A stretch of 64,000 bases of DNA, taken from NCBI GenBank assembly GCA_014773175.1, contig VXCM01003603.1, forward strand, positions 2,787 through 66,786, read 5' to 3'. The notes below the pieces were generated by a model. That model saw only the letters and a list, made by a program, of their open reading frames with translations. It was not told where the DNA came from and searched no databases. Source of the DNA: Lucifuga dentata. Its lineage: Eukaryota; Chordata; Actinopteri; Ophidiiformes; Bythitidae. A program made the translations under genes and the position numbers. Within the stretch, counting starts at the first letter, position 1. The number at the start of each line of letters is the position of its first letter. Of the stretch, positions 58,158-64,000 are shown piece after piece.

Positions 58158-58646
58158 TATTTGATCATATTGTCATATTATCAGAAAGTTTTTGCTCATA
58201 ATACCTTTTTTTTCAGCACATCCCAATCTTAGCAACCCCCCACAACACTCTACACATTCCTACTTCGCTATATAATTTTTTTTTTTCTTTTTTTTCAAGT
58301 NACCCCCCACAACACTCTACACATTCCTACTTCGCTATATAATTTTTTTTTTTCTTTTTTTTCAAGTCATCCAGTTCTCTGACCCAAATTGTAGTAATAA
58401 ATCCTCCCACAAAGCTGGTTGAGTGCATTTATTTCATTCAGGCTGCATGATGGAGCATTTCCCCAGGTGAAATGCTTGGAGAGACGCCAGCGTATTATCT
58501 CACATGCCTTCCTGTGGCAGGCTGAGAGCCCAGCAACCCATCACACACACGGTGCATTGACCATGACACTGACCGAGCTCTGCAGACACCATGAGTGATC
58601 ACACCAGAGATAAGCTAACCAATGCAGTCAACATGATTTGATCAAT
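58158..58646. other. Non-coding sequence
   Basis: The 66 bases 58235-58300 recur after a single N (58302-58367), probably an artefact. No gene. Confidence 0.45.
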
Positions 58647-58700
58647 CAAAATCAACTTGTAGAGACCTGAAACATGTTTGAGATACTGTAAATAAGTAAA

Positions 58701-58745
<45 letters not shown>

Positions 58746-58915
58746 TCAATGTAATTTTATTATATTACCAACACAAAGCTGCATGGAAGACAATGTAAGT
58801 ATGTCTTTGCCAGAGAATTTAGTCCCAGGAGAAGAGAGCTTTTACTCAAAAATTAAAATGTGTGTGTTGGAAATTGTCAGTAAAGTAACAAGTAGATGGC
58901 TGGATTTACATATTT
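58647..58915 (-). mobile_element. TTAA family, subfamily B, internal fragment
   Basis: AAAATCAACTTGTAGAGACC, AAGCTGCATGGAAGACAATG and GAGAATTTAGTCCCAGGAGA are B core motifs in reverse. (AT)n at 58705-58742 interrupts it. Both outer ends are absent. Weak B-like sequence continues to about 59030. Confidence 0.55.
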
Positions 58916-59348
58916 AGTATAGATAATCCATCACAACAAATCAAACATTATTTGTATTTTTTGTCAAAGTTACTTAATTACAGAATTCAATTTATCCCTC
59001 TGCCAGGTATGGCTCCATTAATATTTATATTAGCTGGCTTAACTGAGAAAATGCTGGCAACATAAGGGGAACTTAAATTATACAAACAAACAGCAAATAG
59101 ATGCTTTTCCCTTCATGTTGATCAACGTCAGGCGAAATCAGCAGGGCTGAAGACACAGCCTGCAGGTGTATGCAAGTATTTGATCTTAAAACTCCAGGGG
59201 AGGAAGTGCATTGGGTGGGTGTCTTAAAATAAAGCTCTCTCAGTGTCTTTGGTTTTGCAAACATCTAACTGAGCTGCTGAAAAATCAGCTCTTTTTTTTA
59301 GTGCAACTACATTCTAAAACCAGTCTCTCTCTCTCTCACACACACACA

Positions 59349-59403
<55 letters not shown>

Positions 59404-61677
59404 GATAACAGGAGACTCATTGTGTTCCTTGGAATCCATTAGCAGCAGCAGCTAACCTTGGAGCTCACAGCAAAGGAAAGCTTATGATGCTTCGTATCGT
59501 AGTTTTTTCAAATATATACAGCAAAAATCCTCTTAATTTTTTCAAATGTCAAGATGAAACATTGACATAACTGTAATCAAAATCTTATTTTTGAATAATT
59601 CTAGTGCTGACATTTCTTTCCACTCTCATTAGAGGTCCTTCTTGGTGTAATACTTCCATACTACTATAAAAGATACACGAGGTACTAATATTGATGCAGG
59701 AAACAGGAAATGATACCACATGCACAATCAAGCCACAGCTTCAGAAGACTATCATCAGCTTCAAATGTATTAATTTAAACGTATTGTTATGTATTTCCAA
59801 TTCAGTACATTATTCTTAAAGCCCGATATCAAAGCTGGAAATTGCATTTTTTTTTTTTTTTTTTTTTTTTTGCCAAATGAACACATCCAAATAAGTATGT
59901 TGCACCTTATATATAAGTAAGTTTGGTTTACAAGTCCACAGTTTTCAACTTCTGTTTCTTTCCCAAATTTTAAATCAATATATAAAGGAGTAGTAATGTT
60001 AATTAAGCAATTAATTAACAATTTAATTAAGTGTTAATGAAGCATTCATTTGCAAAAACATATTTTTATTTATTTGTTGTTGTTTGTTTTTTTTTTAATC
60101 TGACATTTTTTTTCCTTATGCATTTCAGGGAATATCAGTCAACCCAAGGCTGGGTTATTAAAAAAATAAATAACAAAAACACAAGTAACATGTAGTTTGA
60201 TGTTTGTGTTTCCTGGAATGCATTGTAAAAAAAAAAAAAAAAAAAAAAAAACATCATGATTTTCAACGAAACAAAATTCTAAAAAGCCAATCAGAACTAA
60301 GAATTTGCCATGGCCATTATAGTATAAGTAAGTGATCATACCCTGCTGGTATATGAAAATAAGGCCATAGCTGTAACAGTAAAATGTATGAAATGTACAT
60401 TTATTTGATAATTTAAGGTTAACAAAGGTACTGTCATCACCAGTTTACTAGTTCACAAATAATTTAGAATGACTCACTTTATGCTGATTGGTTTTGTGTG
60501 GAGTCCTGGGTGAAATGCACAAAACAATATGCAATAAAAATATACCATTATTTGATTATGAGGAAAAAGGTAATAAAATAATATAAATAGAAGTAGAATA
60601 ACAGAAGAAGAAAAAAAAAAACGCATTACACAACTTCCTAATACCAGACATAGGTCATCAAGTTGCTGTTCTAAGTGGCTTATAAACAAACTTCCTGCCT
60701 CTGAAGTGAGCGTTTAGCAGATAAAGGAGAAAAGATGCTTGGTGGACGAGCAGGACAGTTGTTGATGAAATGTATAAGAAGTGGTGGCAAGGACAGCGCG
60801 TAATTGTCTGCTGCAAAATTCATTACTTTGATTTGTTTGCTTTAAGTAAATGTGAACAACAGGAGGACCACCACACAGAATTGGAACCATTTATCACTCC
60901 CTAATTGATCCTTTAATGTGAGGACTAATACTAAATAACAGCTAAACTCAGCTATTAATGTTTAGAATGTTGGTAAATGTTTGTTCACATCTGTAACGTT
61001 TCTTAGCACTCGAAAAAATCGGCTTATACTTTCAATGTTGATGCTGAGAAACATGCAGACCACAGATTTATGATTTTATAACTCAGCTCTGTCATTATTT
61101 ATGAGGAAATAGTTAATATTCATATGGCCTTGGGCCACCGATGTGGCCCTGTTCTCATCCCTCATTACTGTATGTTAAATGTACTGTATGTTATTGTATG
61201 TGACAGAAAGGAGAGGCCACCAGACAGAATCACAGAGCAAAACACTAAAATATAAAATAGTCCAGTGCCTCACGATAGCCATGGGCGCAGTATCATTTTC
61301 TATAATTATGTTAACATCATATGTTTATTCATAAAGACAGACAGAGATGTGGCTTACAGTGTTTACAAAGAAGGAATTAGAGATCAGTTTGGAGTTGGAG
61401 TTCTTCTTCTTCTTCTTTTTCTTCTTCTTCTTCTTCTTCTTCTTCTTCTAAGTTATGTCCCAAATGCCCAAAAATGTCCCTCCCCTCCTGATCCATCTCT
61501 TCTCCGTGATCTGGAATCCAAAGTTCTCCAATTCTCTGCTTTCCCCAAACTGTAGGAAACCAGAGGAGATGTGATTTCTCTTCTAAATGCCTCCTCCAGC
61601 AGGAGGATCTGTGCATGGATCCCGAAAGGATCCTTGGATCCTCCTGCATAGCATCACCTCTGCTGCTACCCAGTCAA
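58916..61677. other. Non-coding sequence with microsatellites
   Basis: (CT)n/(CA)n at 59325-59400, poly-T at 59847-59871, poly-A at 60226-60251 and (TTC)n at 61402-61450. The minus open frame 61377-61649 gets its Glu run from (TTC)n. No gene or named repeat in the rest. Confidence 0.4.
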
Positions 61678-62279
61678 TTAAAGGACCATACCATCCATTT
61701 TGCATGTTTGAGCCTAATATATTGAATTTTCATACATGTAAGGTTTAAAGCATACTACTAACTAAGCATACTACTAACTAAGGTTTAAAGCATACTACTA
61801 ACGGTGAGTTAAAAAAAAAAAAAAAAAACCNNNTTCTTGGGATAGGTAATCCATCATCACCAACAAGACGTGTATTCAGGTTTTTTCAAAGTTTTGTAAT
61901 TTTAGAGTTTAAGCCCAATAAAAAGTGTGGAGTGAATGTATGTCTCCACTGGGGAATATAGTCCCAAAAGAAGACCTGCATTTATTGAAAAATTTGAACA
62001 AGGGGACAAAATGGGGGAAAAAAGAAAAGAAAAAAAGGAAGAAAAAAAAATTAATGACCATGACTTCATACATTTGCATAACTATTAGCAGGAGAAACAT
62101 GCATTTTTAAGGTGGGTGTATCACTTGAATATTTGATTTTGAAAGATTAAGAGATTTTGCAAAATATCAGGAAAGCTGAAATACTGTATGGTTTTATCCT
62201 TTGGGAAAAGGTTGTCAGTAATGTTACGTGTATGAAAATTGAATATATTAGGATCAAACATGTAAAAATGGTCCTTTAA
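61678..62279 (-). mobile_element. TTAA family, subfamily A, reverse copy
   Basis: TTAA at 61678-61681 and 62276-62279. The left end AGGACCATACCATCCATTTT is full; the right end lacks several bases (ATGTAAAAATGGTCCTTTAA). GGGATAGGTAATCCATCATC and GGGGAATATAGTCCC are present. Near the left, GCATACTACTAACTAAGGTT is repeated imperfectly three times, close to an NNN join (61831-61833). Confidence 0.8.
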
Positions 62280-63685
62280 CGATGATCAGCAAAGCCAGAC
62301 TCAATGCTGACACAGGTTTTTCACGAGCATGTCTGCCGATTTAATAAGTCCAAATTCAGCTTCTGCTTGTTTCAGACATGTTCAGCAAACCACAGTCCTG
62401 TCACACACCGATGCCACACACACACATGAAATGGGGACAGTTCTTTATTAAATATTATTTATACTTACTGTGAAATTAAAAAAAAAATCTAAACAATTAC
62501 AAAGAAAAATAACATATTTATCCAACTGTTCAGACTTCATTTTGGCACATTAAGCCATGAAAGTCTTGTAGACTTTTTTTTTTTCTTTCAACAATGATTT
62601 GAGAGGATTGCGCAAAATCAGTGTTCAATAGAATTTTGATCATCTTTATAAGAAAGTCACTATTACACATTGTGGCAGATGTCATGTTCGAAAAAAAACA
62701 AACAAACTTCATAATTTATCAATGTCACATGATGATGATGATGAAGGAAACATTACCGCCTCATTAGTCATCCTTTTGTGTTGTCTTGCTGCTTTCCACT
62801 CATCTCCTATCATCTGCTTCTTCTTCTTCTTCTTCTTCTTCTTCTTCTGATGCCTCTTTTCCTTCTGCTCTTTCTTGTTTTGAAAGCTGCTGAAAAGGAA
62901 GCCGCTCTATTTTTAATTCCAGTTTCAAATGCTAATTCCGAACCAATCTGAGACAAGTTGTTTGAATCTAATGAGCCACTGTCCTAATGCAAATATGATC
63001 AGCTGATCAGTGTACCTGAAGCTGGATGTTCTCTCTCTGTGTGTGTGTGTGTGTGTTTCAGAACTTGAATCTCCTCTTGTTCTTCCTCTCCTCAGCTTTA
63101 TGAGTCACATCTCCTCCTGTCTCTCTCTCCATGTCCTTTTCTTTCCTCTCTCAGATCTCCTTGTCAGCCAGCTCCATGCCTGCACATTTTCTCAGGAACT
63201 TCAGGTTTGTTCTTCCGCTGGCTCTCACTCTGCTTCAGAGTTCTTTCTCTCTCTCAGCAGGGCCACTTTCTGCGGATGGACACTTCCTGTTTTTTCGTGA
63301 CCAGGCTGATGAGGAGGCCTTGCCCCCTTCACTGCATCCTCCAGTCAGCTAACCATCACTTGCCATTTTTAATCCATTTCTTTGAGCTCTGCTACTGTGG
63401 CCTCCTCTCTATGCTGTCCACCTCCTCTCCCACGCTGCTTTCAGGTCTATGAAATCTCTTTCACAGAAAGCTCTGATCTTGTCAGCGTCTGCTTTTCAGA
63501 TGGCCCTCAGGTTGTCGTTTTCCTTTCTTCACTGAAAGGACAGTTTTGTGAAAAGAGGAGCTTTTCTTTCTGTCTGATTCTATAGGTTCTTGTTTTTTGT
63601 CCAGCTTGAAGGCAGTCTCCCATCTAAACTTTACTTCTGGAGGCCAGCTCCTTCTTCTTGGTTTGAGCCAAGCAGAGGGCGGCAC
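62280..63685. other. Non-coding, pyrimidine-rich
   Basis: (CTT)n at 62817-62848 and (GT)n at 63041-63057. From 63060 to 63600 the strand is CT-rich, which opens long frames by composition alone. No convincing exon or domain. Confidence 0.4.
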
Positions 63686-64000
63686 TAATGCTGCGATCCA
63701 GTCAAAGTGGGAGGTCGGAATTTCCTAATTAACCCTCCTAATTAATTCCTAATTAAAAATTCTGACTTCTGACCTCCAAGCGTTCCAGCAAAAGATGCCA
63801 AATGTAAACAAAAACATGGCTGAATACCAATAAAACTGTAAAATAAATAAGGTTAATAATAAACATTAAGTAAAGTAAAGTTAGATTACAGGACTGTTTG
63901 GTTTGATTGTGTTATGACAGTGGGTATTAAACATTAGTGCAGAAAAGTTATTTTCTGAAATTATTCACTCTTACCAATCAGTGGCAAACAGTTATTATAC
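63686..64000 (-). mobile_element. MITE-2, runs off window end
   Basis: It starts TAATGCTGCGATCCAGTCAA and continues with ACATGGCTGAATACCAATAA and GATTACAGGACTGTTTGGTT. This is the reverse of the 19774 copy. A local duplication CCTAATTAA occurs near 63725. The opposite end lies beyond the window. Confidence 0.7.

Noticed and set aside
61377..61649. Minus-strand frame with an acidic Glu run
   Set aside because: The Glu run is (TTC)n read on the minus strand; the remainder shows no domain and no splice context.
63010..63685. Overlapping frames in the CT-rich stretch, with a CTCTCTCAG acceptor-like site at 63257
   Set aside because: Pyrimidine-rich DNA lacks stops in several frames at once, so openness is not evidence; no domain or donor was convincing.

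Overview
The window looks like intergenic or intronic DNA from a ray-finned fish (teleost). It is AT-rich, full of microsatellites ((CA)n, (CT)n, (AT)n, (TTA)n, poly-A), and built from layered remains of many transposon classes that are typical of teleosts. These include Rex3/RTE-like, L2-like and other non-LTR retrotransposons, Tc1-like elements, a Penelope-like element, a tRNA-derived SINE, LTR fragments and several MITE families. I found no complete protein-coding gene. Nearly all long open frames are microsatellite or transposon frames. Three short segments have splice-site-like borders and open frames and are listed as candidate exons with low to moderate confidence.

The dominant component is a family of inverted-repeat elements that I call the TTAA family. 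Copies start TTAAAGGACCATACC and end GGTATGGTCCTTTAA, and full copies are about 500-650 bp. I count about 20 full or partial copies, roughly 10 kb or about 15% of the window. They fall into two subfamilies: A (inner terminus has GAGCCTAATATATTCA) and B (GAGCCCAATATATACAA). A third, strongly palindromic variant lies at 37398-38540. Two A copies sit inside B copies at TTAA sites, which orders the two bursts (B first, then A). I do not recognise a published name for this family, and it is the best candidate here for something undescribed.

Layout. 0.5-1 kb: LINE Pol tail. 5.8-7.6 kb: L2-like RT and Rex3-like fragments. 9.5-10.5 kb: Penelope-like element split by a SINE with a 12-bp target duplication. 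12-14.6 kb: A copy, then a hAT-like element split by a LINE 3' end. 16.1-16.8 kb: gypsy LTR-gag remnant. 18.5 kb: candidate exon. 19.8-26.7 kb: MITE-2 copies, one splitting a LINE reading frame with a TTA duplication, and an A/B composite. 27-33 kb: LINE 3' ends, B copies and an LTR-like block. 34-38.5 kb: candidate PH-like exon, Tc1 transposase remnant, a TA-type MITE and the palindromic TTAA element with a Tc1 MITE inside. 43-50.7 kb: Rex3-like fragment and a cluster of nested or adjacent TTAA elements. 51-53 kb: a foldback MITE and a tRNA-Leu-like pseudogene. 54-64 kb: more A/B copies, a Harbinger-like remnant and MITE-2 pieces.

The assembly itself leaves traces. There are two sized N gaps and many single-N joins. 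Seven of the single Ns lie between perfect or near-perfect direct duplications of 63-67 bp, which are almost certainly unmerged contig ends and not biology.
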